From positions 1 to 64,000 of the forward strand of contig NZ_JALPRS010000004.1 of NCBI RefSeq assembly GCF_023630255.1: a stretch of DNA of 64,000 nt, in the 5' to 3' direction. The position numbers and the translations under genes are program-made. This stretch comes from Pontibacter deserti. Lineage in GTDB: Bacteria; Bacteroidota; Bacteroidia; Cytophagales; Hymenobacteraceae. Positions 9,346 through 18,420 of the stretch are shown piece by piece. The number at the start of each line of letters is the position of its first letter. Within the stretch, counting starts at the first letter, position 1. The notes under the pieces are model-generated. The model searched no databases, was not told where the DNA came from, and saw nothing but the letters and a program-made list of their open reading frames with translations.

Positions 9346-10374
9346 TTAAATCAGGTTATTGGTTTTAGCAAAGCTTAGTATCTGCTGTGCGTTCTCTTCG
9401 GGATCTATACTTTGCAGTGGCAGCGTAAGTACCTGTTGCTTTGGTTTGAGTTGGTAATGGTATGCTTTGTCGTAATAGGTTAGGGCAATCTCTACCATCT
9501 TTTCCATATCGCCGGTGGCAATGGCATCCAAAGCTTCTTGGGTTGCCAAACCGCCAAGTCGTTTCTTTATCTTAAGTATAGAAGTTTCAAGTATAGCTTT
9601 GTCGGTGCGGCAATATTCGTGAGCCAGCTTCTGTACACGTAGTTGTTTTGGTACATCGATAACTATGGTTGGCCGCTGTTGCATATAAGTATAAAACTCA
9701 TGCGGCATTTTAACACGGCCTATAGTTACGCTTTCGTCTTCGAGCCAGAGTGCTTGCTGCGGATCTAACTTTAACAACTCTGATCCCAGCAGATTCTCGA
9801 ATTGCTCTGTAGTAGGTTGTTGCGGCATGCCTATACTTCCGAAGGCAGAGCCCTTATGGTTCGCCAGTCCTTCCAGGTCTATAGTTTGCTGACCAAATTT
9901 TTGCAGGTAAGATAGGATATCAGTTTTGCCACTGCCCGTAAAGCCACTAAGTATAAGTATAGGCCAGAGTCTTATAAACTGCTCCTGTATGAAATGTCGG
10001 TACGCTTTATAGCCGCCCTGCAGCAAATGCACTTTAAAACCAGCAAAGCTCAGGAGCCAGGCCATGGCCCCGCTTCGCATGCCGCCGCGCCAGCAATGCA
10101 ACAACACTTCTTTATCGGGAGCAATTTTAGTAGCTTCTTTTACAAACTGAGACATCTTAGGACCGAACAGATCCAAGCCAAGTAATACTGCCGGGTCGTG
10201 GCCCTGCTGCTTGTAAGATGTACCAACTATAGCCCGCTCATCGTCTGAAAAAATAGGGAAGCTTTGAGCTTGCAATATATGGCCAGCTTCGTACTCTTTG
10301 GGAGCACGTGCATCCAGCACAGGCAGCTTTTCAGCTTTCTGCAGAAACTCGTCTATAGTTATGGAGTTTATCAA
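9346..10374 (-). CDS. mnmH: tRNA 2-selenouridine synthase
   Basis: Converts 2-thiouridine at the wobble position of tRNAs for Lys, Glu and Gln to 2-selenouridine, with selenophosphate from SelD. The 342-residue protein has an N-terminal rhodanese domain (about 5-130, catalytic Cys94 in HCWRGGMRS) and a P-loop domain with GFTGSGKT (144-151), the architecture of YbbB/SelU. It is slightly shorter than the E. coli enzyme but has all visible motifs. It lies six bases after pdxJ and two before selD. Confidence 0.95.
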   Translation of the reverse strand: MINSITIDEFLQKAEKLPVLDARAPKEYEAGHILQAQSFPIFSDDERAIVGTSYKQQGHDPAVLLGLDLFGPKMSQFVKEATKIAPDKEVLLHCWRGGMRSGAMAWLLSFAGFKVHLLQGGYKAYRHFIQEQFIRLWPILILSGFTGSGKTDILSYLQKFGQQTIDLEGLANHKGSAFGSIGMPQQPTTEQFENLLGSELLKLDPQQALWLEDESVTIGRVKMPHEFYTYMQQRPTIVIDVPKQLRVQKLAHEYCRTDKAILETSILKIKKRLGGLATQEALDAIATGDMEKMVEIALTYYDKAYHYQLKPKQQVLTLPLQSIDPEENAQQILSFAKTNNLI

Positions 10375-10380
10375 AGTCGG

Positions 10381-11094
10381 TTATTTAAGCTGGCGCAGGT
10401 ATAGCTGTATCGTGTTCTCCAGGCCAAAGTATAAAGCGTCGCAGATCAGGGCGTGGCCTATACTTACTTCCAGCAAACCCGGCAGATTATCTTTCAGGTA
10501 CTTCAGGTTGTCCAGGTCCAGGTCGTGACCGGCGTTTAGGCCGATGCCATATTCCTGAGCCTTTACAGCAGCTTTTACATAAGGGACTATAGCTGCTTCG
10601 CGGTTGGTATGGTAGCGGCGTGCGTAATCTTCGGTGTATAGTTCTACGCGGTCGGTACCAACTATAGCTGCACCTTCAATCATGCTTTCCATCGGGTCCA
10701 CGAAAATAGAGGTGCGGATTCCCAGGCTTTTCATCTCAGAGATTATATCCGTCAGGAAATCTTTGTGCTTTATTGTATCCCAACCGGCGTTTGAGGTAAT
10801 GGCATCCGGTGCATCGGGTACAAGCGTTACCTGCTCCGGCTTCACGTCTTTAACAAGCTTCAGAAAATCAGGAGTCGGGTTGCCTTCTATGTTAAATTCG
10901 GTAGTAACTATAGGTTTCAGGTCGTACACATCCTGGTAGCGGATATGGCGCTCATCGGGACGTGGGTGCACGGTTATGCCCTGTGCTCCGAAACGCTCGC
11001 AGTCTTTTGCCGCCTGCACTACATTTGGCCTGTCGCCGCCGCGGGCATTACGCAGCGTGGCTATTTTGTTTATATTTACACTCAGTTTGGTCAT
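10381..11094 (-). CDS. pdxJ: pyridoxine 5'-phosphate synthase
   Basis: Final ring-closing enzyme of the DXP-dependent vitamin B6 route: joins 1-deoxyxylulose 5-phosphate and 3-amino-2-oxopropyl phosphate. 237 residues, typical for PdxJ, a TIM barrel. Recognised by [17 protein letters not shown] at the N terminus, [29 protein letters not shown] and [12 protein letters not shown]. It is the first gene of the pdxJ-mnmH-selD-esterase-methylase run. A small GC hairpin sits 12 bases before the ATG. Confidence 0.96.
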   Translation of the reverse strand: MTKLSVNINKIATLRNARGGDRPNVVQAAKDCERFGAQGITVHPRPDERHIRYQDVYDLKPIVTTEFNIEGNPTPDFLKLVKDVKPEQVTLVPDAPDAITSNAGWDTIKHKDFLTDIISEMKSLGIRTSIFVDPMESMIEGAAIVGTDRVELYTEDYARRYHTNREAAIVPYVKAAVKAQEYGIGLNAGHDLDLDNLKYLKDNLPGLLEVSIGHALICDALYFGLENTIQLYLRQLK

Positions 11095-11105
11095 GTTGCT
11101 GGTTG

Positions 11106-11122
11106 GCCGGTTTACTGCCGGC
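11106..11122 (-). promoter_or_regulatory. hairpin in the pdxJ leader
   Basis: GCCGG (11106-11110) and CCGGC (11118-11122) form a 5-bp GC stem with a seven-base loop, ending 12 bases upstream of the pdxJ start on the minus strand. It would stand just before the ribosome-binding region. Any regulatory role is a guess. Confidence 0.3.
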
Positions 11123-11262
11123 TATAGTTAATCTAAACGAGATGACTAAATTAATGGAAATTTAAATAAGATGTTATGCCCGGTGCGTTGCCTCTAAAGC
11201 AAAAGCTCCGTAGAAGTAGCGTAACACCTTGTGCTGATACATACTATAAAATATTAAAAACT

Positions 11263-11724
11263 ATGACCTTAAAAGAAAGAGTAGAAGGCGATATAAAGCA
11301 GGCCATGCTGGCGAAAGATAAACCACGCTTACAGGCTTTAAGAAGTATAAAATCGCTGATACTGCTGGCCGAAACTGAAAAAGGCGGCGGCGAAGGCTTA
11401 ACCCCCGACACAGAACTTAAACTGCTGACGAAAGCAGCCAAACAGCGTCGCGAATCGGCGGAAGTATATACCCAACAGAACCGCGAAGACCTGGCGCAGA
11501 TTGAACTGGGCGAACTGGCTGTAATAGAAGAATACCTGCCAAAACAGTTGGATGAAGGCGACCTCCGTACCAGATTACTGGAAATCATTCAGCGTGTAGG
11601 CGCAACCGGCCCTTCTGATCTGGGTCGTGTAATGGGTGTAGCGTCTAAAGAACTGGCTGGCCAGGCAGATGGTCGTGCCATCTCTTCGGCGGTAGGTGCG
11701 TTACTTAATAACACCGATTTTTAA
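11263..11724 (+). CDS. GatB/YqeY domain protein
   Basis: A 153-residue protein of the YqeY family, related to the tRNA-binding tail of GatB. The start was set at 11263 because the MTLKERVEGDIKQAMLAKDK opening is where the family begins; the open frame runs 29 codons further upstream but that part looks non-coding. Conserved pieces are LQALRSIKS, a Lys/Arg-rich helix with KQRRESAE, LAVIEEYLPKQL and the C-terminal LGRVMG segment. The cellular role of free-standing YqeY proteins is unsettled. It begins the plus-strand run, divergent from pdxJ. Confidence 0.9.
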   Translation: MTLKERVEGDIKQAMLAKDKPRLQALRSIKSLILLAETEKGGGEGLTPDTELKLLTKAAKQRRESAEVYTQQNREDLAQIELGELAVIEEYLPKQLDEGDLRTRLLEIIQRVGATGPSDLGRVMGVASKELAGQADGRAISSAVGALLNNTDF

Positions 11725-11855
11725 TTACTCAAAGAAGTATATAGTATAGCACTGGTTTATTTTGGTGCACAATACTGATTATAGTTATCTTAGCGCTGCT
11801 GCATTGGCTTTACACCAGTGTAGCAGCGTTTTGTTTATACTTATACTTTCGCTGC

Positions 11856-12374
11856 GTGAGTACCTTCGATTATTTCCTGCTGGTTCCGATCTTGTTTGGC
11901 GCATTTATGGGCTACCGTAAAGGGTTGCTGCTGGAGTTAGTGTCGTTGGTGGCGCTAGTGGTGGCTATACTTGGCGGACTAAAACTGTTGCACGTGGCGC
12001 TGCCTGTAGTTCGGGATTTTGTAGGCGATGTGGGCGGTGTGCTGCCTTACTTTACGTTCCTGCTTGTTTTCATCGGAATTATACTTGCGGTATATCTGCT
12101 CGGCTTCATCCTAAAAAAGGTATTAGACTTTACTCCCTTCGGCTTTTTCGATAATGTGCTGGGAGCTATACTTGGCGCTCTGAAATGGTGCTGCGCTATC
12201 AGTTTGTTGCTTTACGTTTCCGATATGGCTGGTATCAGCATCACCCCTGAAACCGCATCCGAATCTATAGTTTACCCGGTTGTGCTTAAAGCTACGCCTT
12301 ATGCTTTGGATATTCTGGGGTATGTGCTTCCGTTTGTGAAGACGTTGATCTCTTCTTTGAAGGGGTTCTTTTAA
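11856..12374 (+). CDS. CvpA family inner membrane protein
   Basis: A 172-residue membrane protein with about four hydrophobic helices (roughly 5-48, 60-88, 100-125, 148-170). FDYFLLVPILFGAFMGYRKGLLLELVSLVA is the CvpA signature, including the conserved G-x-x-x-G-x-x-x-G-like spacing and Arg-Lys after helix 1. CvpA was first named for colicin V export and in other bacteria affects envelope homeostasis; its biochemical role is unclear. The start codon is GTG at 11856. Confidence 0.88.
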   Translation: MSTFDYFLLVPILFGAFMGYRKGLLLELVSLVALVVAILGGLKLLHVALPVVRDFVGDVGGVLPYFTFLLVFIGIILAVYLLGFILKKVLDFTPFGFFDNVLGAILGALKWCCAISLLLYVSDMAGISITPETASESIVYPVVLKATPYALDILGYVLPFVKTLISSLKGFF

Positions 12375-12420
12375 TTAATTTGATAATGTGAAGATTTGTA
12401 AATTTGAAGATGATCTAATT
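12375..12420. repeat. degenerate repeat word, TTTGAAGAT type
   Basis: The spacer after cvpA is built from variants of (A)ATTTG(A/T)A(G)AT: AATTTGATAATGTG, AAGATTTGTAAATTTG, AAGATGATC. It resembles the short low-complexity words often scattered in Bacteroidota spacers. No coding function is seen. Confidence 0.5.
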
Positions 12421-12454
12421 CTTAAAATGTAATAGATCAGAAGTATAAATCCCC

Positions 12455-12877
12455 ATGAAAGAATATAAAGCAAATCGTAGAGCTCCTATACCTTACTTAA
12501 TAGTTCTCCTGGTGCTATTACCTTTTGTAATTTATATAACCAACACTGAAGGTTTCTCTGAGCGGCCATATATACTTCTGCCTTTAATAGCACCTATGGG
12601 GTTACTATTACGGGTATTCTACGGAACCTTGTATAAAGTGGAAGATGGCAAACTAATGTATAAGTCAGGATTTCTATGGAGCGAGATCAATATCAGCAAC
12701 ATCCGGCAGCTTGTAATCGGCGAAACTATGTGGGTAGGTCTTAGGCCAGCGAGTAAAGGTATTATTGTAAAGTATAATCGCTACGACGAGATCTACATCG
12801 CCCCGGAAAACAACCTGGAGTTAGTAGAAGATCTTAAAACTATAAACCCAAGTATAGAAATCATCTATAAAGACTAA
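12455..12877 (+). CDS. PH-domain-like membrane protein
   Basis: 140 residues: two close hydrophobic helices (about 13-30 and 40-57) followed by a small beta-rich domain (65-140) with LYKVEDGKLMYKSGFLWSEI and IRQLVIGETMW. This is the plan of bacterial PH-like (DUF304-type) membrane proteins. Function is unknown; the family assignment is by pattern only. Both flanking spacers carry low-complexity repeat words, so it may be an insertion relative to related genomes. Confidence 0.6.
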   Translation: MKEYKANRRAPIPYLIVLLVLLPFVIYITNTEGFSERPYILLPLIAPMGLLLRVFYGTLYKVEDGKLMYKSGFLWSEINISNIRQLVIGETMWVGLRPASKGIIVKYNRYDEIYIAPENNLELVEDLKTINPSIEIIYKD

Positions 12878-12879
12878 TT

Positions 12880-12925
12880 CAATCCATCTCCAAATCCCCA
12901 CATCTCCAAATTTCCAAATCAAACC
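12880..12925. repeat. degenerate repeat word, CTCCAAAT type
   Basis: The 50-base spacer before pabA is made of variants of ATCTCCAAAT: CCATCTCCAAATCCCC, ACATCTCCAAATTTCC, AAATCAAACCCC. Strongly strand-asymmetric and low in G. It is another of the short spacer words seen in this window. Confidence 0.55.
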
Positions 12926-12927
12926 CC

Positions 12928-13497
12928 ATGCTTCTCCTGCTCGATAATTTTGATTCGTTTACCTATAACCTAGTGGATTACTTTGGCCAGTTGGGTGTGG
13001 AGGCGCATGTGGTGCGGAACAATGTGCCCTTGTCAGAGATAAAAAAACTGCCAATTGAAGCTATAGTTCTATCGCCGGGGCCAGGAACACCGAAAGGGGC
13101 AGGGGTGCTGATGGATGTGATACACGAATACCACGAACGTGTACCGATGCTGGGCATCTGCTTAGGGCATCAGGCGTTGGGCGAATTCTTTGGGGCAAAG
13201 CTGGAGAAGGGTGAAAAACCCATGCATGGTAAGATCTCTGAAATAACCTGTGAGCCTGATCCGATCTTTAAAAACCTGCCAGCAAAGATGCCGGTGGTGC
13301 GGTATCATTCGCTGGTGCTGCGTCATACGCCGCCAAGTATAATTCCGCTTGCACATACTGCTACTGGCGAGCTAATGGCATTTAAGCATAACACACTGCC
13401 ATTATATGCGTTACAATTCCATCCGGAAGCTGCCTTAACTACTTATGGTTTAGAAATGCTTCGAAATTGGGTTAGTATTGCTAATATTGCAGTATAA
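12928..13497 (+). CDS. pabA: aminodeoxychorismate/anthranilate synthase glutamine amidotransferase
   Basis: Class I glutamine amidotransferase subunit that delivers ammonia to chorismate-using synthases for folate (PabA) or tryptophan (TrpG). 189 residues, full length. LLLLDNFDSFTYNLVDYF opens the fold; SPGPG is at 49-53; the nucleophile is Cys78 in GICLGHQ; His165 and Glu167 lie in FHPEA. No partner synthase or trp gene is nearby, so the choice of PabA over TrpG is uncertain; in many bacteria one protein serves both. Confidence 0.9.
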   Translation: MLLLLDNFDSFTYNLVDYFGQLGVEAHVVRNNVPLSEIKKLPIEAIVLSPGPGTPKGAGVLMDVIHEYHERVPMLGICLGHQALGEFFGAKLEKGEKPMHGKISEITCEPDPIFKNLPAKMPVVRYHSLVLRHTPPSIIPLAHTATGELMAFKHNTLPLYALQFHPEAALTTYGLEMLRNWVSIANIAV

Positions 13498-13524
13498 TTT
13501 ATATCTTTTGTTTAGTTTTCCCTC

Positions 13525-14298
13525 ATGGATTTACAAATCAGAAAAGACGGCGAATTTCAGTATATAGATGAAGGACAAGGTGAAGTGTTGTTATTGCTTC
13601 ATGGTTTGTTTGGTGCCCTGAGCAACTGGAAAGGTGTTGTAGATTACTTTTCTCAGAATTACCGGGTGGTTATTCCACTCATGCCTATTTACGAAATGTC
13701 GCTGCACAAAGCAGGCGTACCAGGTTTGGTGCACTTTGTAGAAGACTTTGTAAAGTTTAAAAAGCTTGATAATCTGTCGTTGCTGGGTAACTCCCTTGGC
13801 GGACATGTAGCGTTGGTTTATACTTTAAATAACCCGGATAAAGTAAAGCGCCTGGTTCTTACCGGCAGCTCTGGCCTGTTTGAAGACTCTATGGGTGGGT
13901 CGTTTCCGAAGCGTGGCAACTACGAGTATGTAAAAGAGCGTGTAGAGTATACTTTCTACAGCCCTGAAACAGCTACCAAAGAGCTGGTGGATGAAGTTTT
14001 CAACATTACGAACAGCAATGCCAAGTGTTTGCGTATTATAGCTATCGCCAAATCGGCGCAGCGCCACAACATGGCAAAAGATATCACAAACATTAAAGTG
14101 CCAACCCTGTTAATCTGGGGATTGAACGATACTATTACGCCGCCATTGGTAGCACATGAGTTTAACAGGCTCATCCCGAATTCGGATTTATACTTTATTG
14201 ATAAGTGCGGACATGCACCAATGATGGAACATCCGGAGAAGTTTAATAGTATCTTAGAGAAATTTTTAAGTAAAACTACCGTAGAACAAACTACATGA
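13525..14298 (+). CDS. alpha/beta-hydrolase coupled to the CBS-domain gene
   Basis: 257 residues of alpha/beta-hydrolase: HGLFGALSNW (26-35), nucleophile elbow GNSLGG with Ser90, likely acid in WGLNDTITPP, and GHAPMMEHPE with His230. All catalytic positions are present. The segment after the fourth strand (VVIPLMPIYE) lacks the usual D-x-R-G-x-G-x-S motif. The stop overlaps the CBS gene start by four bases (ATGA), so the two are translationally coupled. The substrate is unknown. Confidence 0.83.
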   Translation: MDLQIRKDGEFQYIDEGQGEVLLLLHGLFGALSNWKGVVDYFSQNYRVVIPLMPIYEMSLHKAGVPGLVHFVEDFVKFKKLDNLSLLGNSLGGHVALVYTLNNPDKVKRLVLTGSSGLFEDSMGGSFPKRGNYEYVKERVEYTFYSPETATKELVDEVFNITNSNAKCLRIIAIAKSAQRHNMAKDITNIKVPTLLIWGLNDTITPPLVAHEFNRLIPNSDLYFIDKCGHAPMMEHPEKFNSILEKFLSKTTVEQTT

Positions 14299-14960
14299 TC
14301 GCAGAAGAACTCATCAACCAAATGATCCCGCCGCTTAAACTCTATGATACCGTAGAGAAGGCGTTGCGCTGGATGGATGAGTTCCGTGTTAACGATCTGC
14401 CTGTGGTAAGCAATCGCAAATACCTGGGCATGGCTACTGAATATAGTTTAGTTGATCTGGTAGACCGTAACATAACGCTAAAAGAGGTAGAACTGGAACA
14501 CAAAGATGTTCATGTCATGCACTTTCAGCATTTTTACGATGTAATGGAGGCTGCCATCAAGAACAAGATACAGGTAGTGCCCGTGCTGGACGAGATGCAG
14601 GAGTATATGGGTATTATAACTATAAACGATACCCTGGCTGCTTTCGGGCAGATGTCGGCCTTGCAGGGGCAGGGCAGTATACTGGTGCTGAGCATGCCTG
14701 AGCGCGACTATTCCCTGAGCCAGATCAGCCGCCTGATAGAAGAAGAGAATACCAAAATTCTGAGTGCTTATGTGTCACCTGACGAGCTGGACCCCTACAG
14801 CATAAAGCTGACGCTTAAGTTAAATGCCACCGACCTTTCCCGTATAATTGCTACACTCGAACGGTTTGAGTACCGTGTTACTGCCCAGTTCCAGGATAGT
14901 AATTCTTTTGACGTGGGTAAAGATCGGCTGGATATGTTATTCAAGTACCTGGATATTTAA
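14295..14960 (+). CDS. CBS-pair protein with C-terminal ACT-like region
   Basis: 221 residues. Residues about 1-120 form two CBS repeats (RVNDLPVVSNRKYLGMATEYSLVDL; IQVVPVLDEMQEYMGIITINDTL), which usually bind adenine nucleotides. Residues 125-221 (SILVLSMPERDYSLSQISRLIEEENTKIL and after) resemble an ACT-like or dimerisation domain. No membrane or catalytic segment is seen, so a regulatory sensor is likely. It is four-base coupled to the hydrolase upstream and five bases from the Omp85-like gene downstream; NAD kinase follows that. Confidence 0.82.
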   Translation: MIAEELINQMIPPLKLYDTVEKALRWMDEFRVNDLPVVSNRKYLGMATEYSLVDLVDRNITLKEVELEHKDVHVMHFQHFYDVMEAAIKNKIQVVPVLDEMQEYMGIITINDTLAAFGQMSALQGQGSILVLSMPERDYSLSQISRLIEEENTKILSAYVSPDELDPYSIKLTLKLNATDLSRIIATLERFEYRVTAQFQDSNSFDVGKDRLDMLFKYLDI

Positions 14961-14964
14961 AAAG

Positions 14965-16350
14965 GTGCTGCGCGTTTGTCTGCTTCTGGGTCTGCTGTTA
15001 TGCTGTATGGTTGCAGGTGCATCGCCTTGTACGGTTCCGGTTGCAGTTATACACGAAGTACAGTTGCAGGGCAACGAAACCACAAAAGACTTTGTGCTGC
15101 TCCGCGAACTCACCTTTCAGGTTGGAGATTCAGTTAAAGTTGAGAACCTGGAAAACCTGCTCGAAGAAAACCGCAAACGCATCTATAATCTCAGGCTCTT
15201 TCATTATGTAAACTATAGCTATACTTGTAACGAGGGGCTGGTTATAGTTACTTACCAGGTACAGGAGCGCGTATACCTGTATCCCATTCCTATCTTCGAT
15301 TTTGCAGACCGTAACTTTAATGCCTGGCTCGAGAAAAAAGACCTGAACCGCATCGATTACGGATTTACCCTAACGCGTAAAAACTTCAGGGGCCGGAATG
15401 AAGATGTGCGCCTGCGCCTGCAGCATGGCTTTAACCGCCGGATAGAACTATCTTACCGCGTACCATACTTAGCTGGCAGCCGAAACTTTGGTTATGAGAT
15501 TGGTGTAGCAGATTACCGCAGCCATACGATCAGCTATAACATACTTAACAACCGGCAATATTTCTTTGAGCAGGAGGAAGGCATGCCTATAAACCGAACA
15601 GGTGTTGCTGCCGCCATTATTCACCGGCAAAGTGTGCAGCGGCAATCAGCGCTCCGGCTTTCCTACAATCACGAAGAGATATCAGATACTGTCGTCTCCC
15701 TGAATCCGGACTATTTTAATACAGATAAAACTAACCGTAACTACATCAGGGTGGATCTTAGCCGTGCTGTAAACCAACGGAACACATTTGCCTATCCTTT
15801 AACAGGCAGTTACTTTGATGCAGGTATAGGCCATGCTTTTTTCCTGAATGATACAGGCACCGGGTTTACAACTGCCCGGGCCAAGTATGTAACGTATACT
15901 GCATTACCGCATAAATTTTATTATACTGTAGGTGCAGAAGCACAAGTGCGTATAGGTAGTAACTTTGCCGTTACCGATAACATTGCACTGGGCTATAGGT
16001 CGTTAGTGCGCGGCTATGAACTGTATGTGGTGGGCGGGCAGCATTACGGCCTGTTTAAGCAAGGGCTCTCTAGAGAACTGTTCAACATCAAAGGCATCCA
16101 CCTGAAGTTTATCCGTAGTCCTAAGCTAAACACAGTGCCGCTAGCTTTATACTTAAATGCCTTTACAGATGCCGGCTATACTATAGATAATACTTATGAA
16201 GCCAGTAACCCGCTTACCAACCGGTTGTTATTGGGTGGCGGTATTGGGCTGCATGTGGTAACATTTTACGATATTGTGCTGCGCGGAGAGTATACTGTTA
16301 ACCGTGAAGGCGACCGGGGCCTGTACCTGAACATGGGGTATCCATTTTAA
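14965..16350 (+). CDS. Omp85/BamA-like outer membrane protein with one POTRA domain
   Basis: About 461 residues with a GTG start at 14965, four bases after the CBS stop. This start gives a compact signal peptide (LRVCLLLGLLLCCMVAGASP); the frame is open 39 codons further up, but that part overlaps the CBS gene. One POTRA-like domain follows (IHEVQLQGNETTKDFVLLRE through LFHYVNYSYTC), then a barrel of about 16 strands ending in LNMGYPF with terminal Phe. It is much smaller than BamA. Roles as an accessory assembly factor or two-partner translocator are possible; no passenger is adjacent. Confidence 0.75.
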   Translation: MLRVCLLLGLLLCCMVAGASPCTVPVAVIHEVQLQGNETTKDFVLLRELTFQVGDSVKVENLENLLEENRKRIYNLRLFHYVNYSYTCNEGLVIVTYQVQERVYLYPIPIFDFADRNFNAWLEKKDLNRIDYGFTLTRKNFRGRNEDVRLRLQHGFNRRIELSYRVPYLAGSRNFGYEIGVADYRSHTISYNILNNRQYFFEQEEGMPINRTGVAAAIIHRQSVQRQSALRLSYNHEEISDTVVSLNPDYFNTDKTNRNYIRVDLSRAVNQRNTFAYPLTGSYFDAGIGHAFFLNDTGTGFTTARAKYVTYTALPHKFYYTVGAEAQVRIGSNFAVTDNIALGYRSLVRGYELYVVGGQHYGLFKQGLSRELFNIKGIHLKFIRSPKLNTVPLALYLNAFTDAGYTIDNTYEASNPLTNRLLLGGGIGLHVVTFYDIVLRGEYTVNREGDRGLYLNMGYPF

Positions 16351-16360
16351 AGAACTGCTT

Positions 16361-17248
16361 ATGAAGATTGCTATACTTGGTAAACCATTCAGCGAACGTA
16401 TCGCACCTTTCATACAAAAGCTATTCGATGAGCTGTTGCTGCGCAAAGCTGACATCATGCTGGTAGAGCATTTCCAGTTATACCTGCAGAATACCTTAGA
16501 AATACCTAACGATATACCCACCTTTAAGCGCGGCGATGACCTAACCGGCGTAGATGTGGTATTAAGTATTGGCGGAGACGGTACCTTACTGGACACAGTT
16601 ACTTATGTAGGAGCACAGCAGATTCCTATACTTGGTATAAACACTGGCCGCTTAGGCTTTCTGGCCACCATCTCACACGACAGTATAAACGTTGCACTCG
16701 ATGCACTTTACAAAGGCCATTATACTTTAGACGACCGCGCACTTATCCGGGTAGATTCCGATCAGGAGATTTTTGATGGCATTAACTTCGGATTAAATGA
16801 GTTTAGCGTACTAAAACGCGATAGTTCATCTATGATTGCGGTGCATACGTATATTGATGGTGAATACCTGAACTCTTACTGGGCAGATGGGCTGGTTGTG
16901 GCTACGCCAACCGGGTCTACAGGGTACTCACTAAGTGCCGGAGGTCCGTTAGTGCTGCCCCAAACCAACAATTTTATCATTTCACCCGTATGTCCTCACA
17001 ATCTGAATGTGCGGCCCATGATAGTATCAGACAGAAGTGTGATCTCTTTTGAAGTGGAAGGCCGTAGCAGCAGTTACCTTGCCTCTCTCGATTCCAGATC
17101 TGTACCTGTTGATATGAATGTTCAGTTAGCTGTTAGGCGAGAAAACTTCGTGGCAAGGTTAGTTAAGTTGCATCATGTTAACTTCCTATCAACGCTGCGC
17201 AGTAAGCTTAACTGGGGTATAGATAACAGGAATCTCTTCCAAAAGTGA
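16361..17248 (+). CDS. nadK: NAD kinase
   Basis: Phosphorylates NAD to NADP with ATP or polyphosphate; cytosolic, 295 residues. The catalytic GGDGT lies at 71-75 (Asp73), followed by ILGINTGRLGFL, GLNEFSVLKRD and the glycine-rich NAD segment TPTGSTGYSLSAGGPLV. C-terminal CPHNLNVRPMIV is typical. It lies ten bases after the Omp85-like gene in the same run. Confidence 0.97.
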   Translation: MKIAILGKPFSERIAPFIQKLFDELLLRKADIMLVEHFQLYLQNTLEIPNDIPTFKRGDDLTGVDVVLSIGGDGTLLDTVTYVGAQQIPILGINTGRLGFLATISHDSINVALDALYKGHYTLDDRALIRVDSDQEIFDGINFGLNEFSVLKRDSSSMIAVHTYIDGEYLNSYWADGLVVATPTGSTGYSLSAGGPLVLPQTNNFIISPVCPHNLNVRPMIVSDRSVISFEVEGRSSSYLASLDSRSVPVDMNVQLAVRRENFVARLVKLHHVNFLSTLRSKLNWGIDNRNLFQK

Positions 17249-17296
17249 TGAAGATTAAATATATAAAATATTATTTCTTTAATAATACTTAATCTT

Positions 17297-17304
17297 TATT
17301 TTTG
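17297..17304 (+). promoter_or_regulatory. -7 element TATTTTTG before the DUF6089 pair
   Basis: A perfect TAnnTTTG box of the Bacteroidota primary sigma factor, 60 bases before the ATG at 17365, in an AT-rich spacer after nadK. No clear TTG is seen at the -33 position. It suggests that the barrel genes have their own promoter. Confidence 0.5.
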
Positions 17305-17364
17305 TCTTTGTAACTTAAGGAGAGGTATCTGTGAGTAACAGGCACTTACATAGCATTTATTCAT

Positions 17365-18372
17365 ATGAGAAAAATTTGTACCCTTGTTCTGCTGCTTACT
17401 TTTGCCATGACCCTGGTGTCTACTGATGCAGATGCTCAGCGCTTTACCTTGAGGAAGCGGTACGCATCTGTAGGAGTGCATCTGGGAGCGATGAATTACT
17501 TTGGTGATATCGTGCCTGAGCCGGATTTTACCAGTCTTCGCTTTAAATCAACAAGACCAAACATAGGTATAACCTATACTTACCGTTATTTTCCACGTAT
17601 CTCTGTCCGTGCCAGCTTAAACTGGGGGCGCATTATAGGTGATGACGTGAAAAGTGCAGCACTGAATGAAACAGAGAACGCAGGGCGTTACAGACGTAAC
17701 CTGTCTTTCCGAAACGACATTAAAGAACTAAGTGCAGTAGCTATAGTTGACCTGTTCGAGAACCGTCAGACTTACCGCCGCCGTCCGGACTTTGTGCCTT
17801 ATGGTTTTGTGGGGGTGGCTGTGCTGCATCATAACCCAAAAGCATATTATGAGTCTGGCTCTCACCCGGGCTTAGCCGGAGACCAGGATATACCTACTGG
17901 CTGGTATGAATTGCAGCCACTGGGTACCGAAGGGCAACATATTGACGGCGCAGGTAACCCTGAACCCTATAAACGCGTTCAGGTTGCTATACCATTTGGC
18001 TTAGGTGTACGTTACAAACTTGACAGATACTGGGACCTTAGCTTTGAAGTAGGCTGGAGAAAAACATTTACAGATTACTTAGATGATGCAAGCTCTGCTT
18101 ATGTTGATAAGGCTTCGCTTTTAAGCTCTGCAAACGGCAGCCCTAACAGACAGGCATCCGCTATTTTCTCTGACCGTAGTGCTGAAGGGGAATTTACAAG
18201 CTCAATAATAGCAGATCCTAATCCAGGCGTTCCTTACAAGCGTTTAAATGGTTACGGAACGCCGGCCAATCAGCGTCGGGGCGATAAAACAGATAAAGAC
18301 TGGTATATCGTATCCGGCGTAAACATAAATTATATTTTAACACCTAGAATCAGAAGTCCGAAGTTTAGATAA
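17365..18372 (+). CDS. DUF6089-type outer membrane beta-barrel protein
   Basis: 335 residues, exported: signal peptide 1-24 ending in ADA before Gln25. The start of the mature part, YASVGVHLGAMNYFGDIVPE, is the opening expected for the DUF6089 family found beside uppS-bamA in this phylum. Repeated amphipathic strands (IGITYTYRYFPRISVRASL; VQVAIPFGLGVRYKL) indicate a small barrel. A long polar insertion around 240-310 is rich in Ser, Asn and Asp. Role unknown; position suggests envelope biogenesis or structure. Confidence 0.78.
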   Translation: MRKICTLVLLLTFAMTLVSTDADAQRFTLRKRYASVGVHLGAMNYFGDIVPEPDFTSLRFKSTRPNIGITYTYRYFPRISVRASLNWGRIIGDDVKSAALNETENAGRYRRNLSFRNDIKELSAVAIVDLFENRQTYRRRPDFVPYGFVGVAVLHHNPKAYYESGSHPGLAGDQDIPTGWYELQPLGTEGQHIDGAGNPEPYKRVQVAIPFGLGVRYKLDRYWDLSFEVGWRKTFTDYLDDASSAYVDKASLLSSANGSPNRQASAIFSDRSAEGEFTSSIIADPNPGVPYKRLNGYGTPANQRRGDKTDKDWYIVSGVNINYILTPRIRSPKFR

Positions 18373-18420
18373 TAGAACATAGTACTGTTCGTTGTTACCT
18401 AAACTCTGTTCAGCGAATAC

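Noticed and set aside
14848..14964. Longer start of the Omp85-like gene
   Set aside because: The extra 39 codons overlap the CBS gene and precede an otherwise perfect signal peptide; GTG at 14965 is better.
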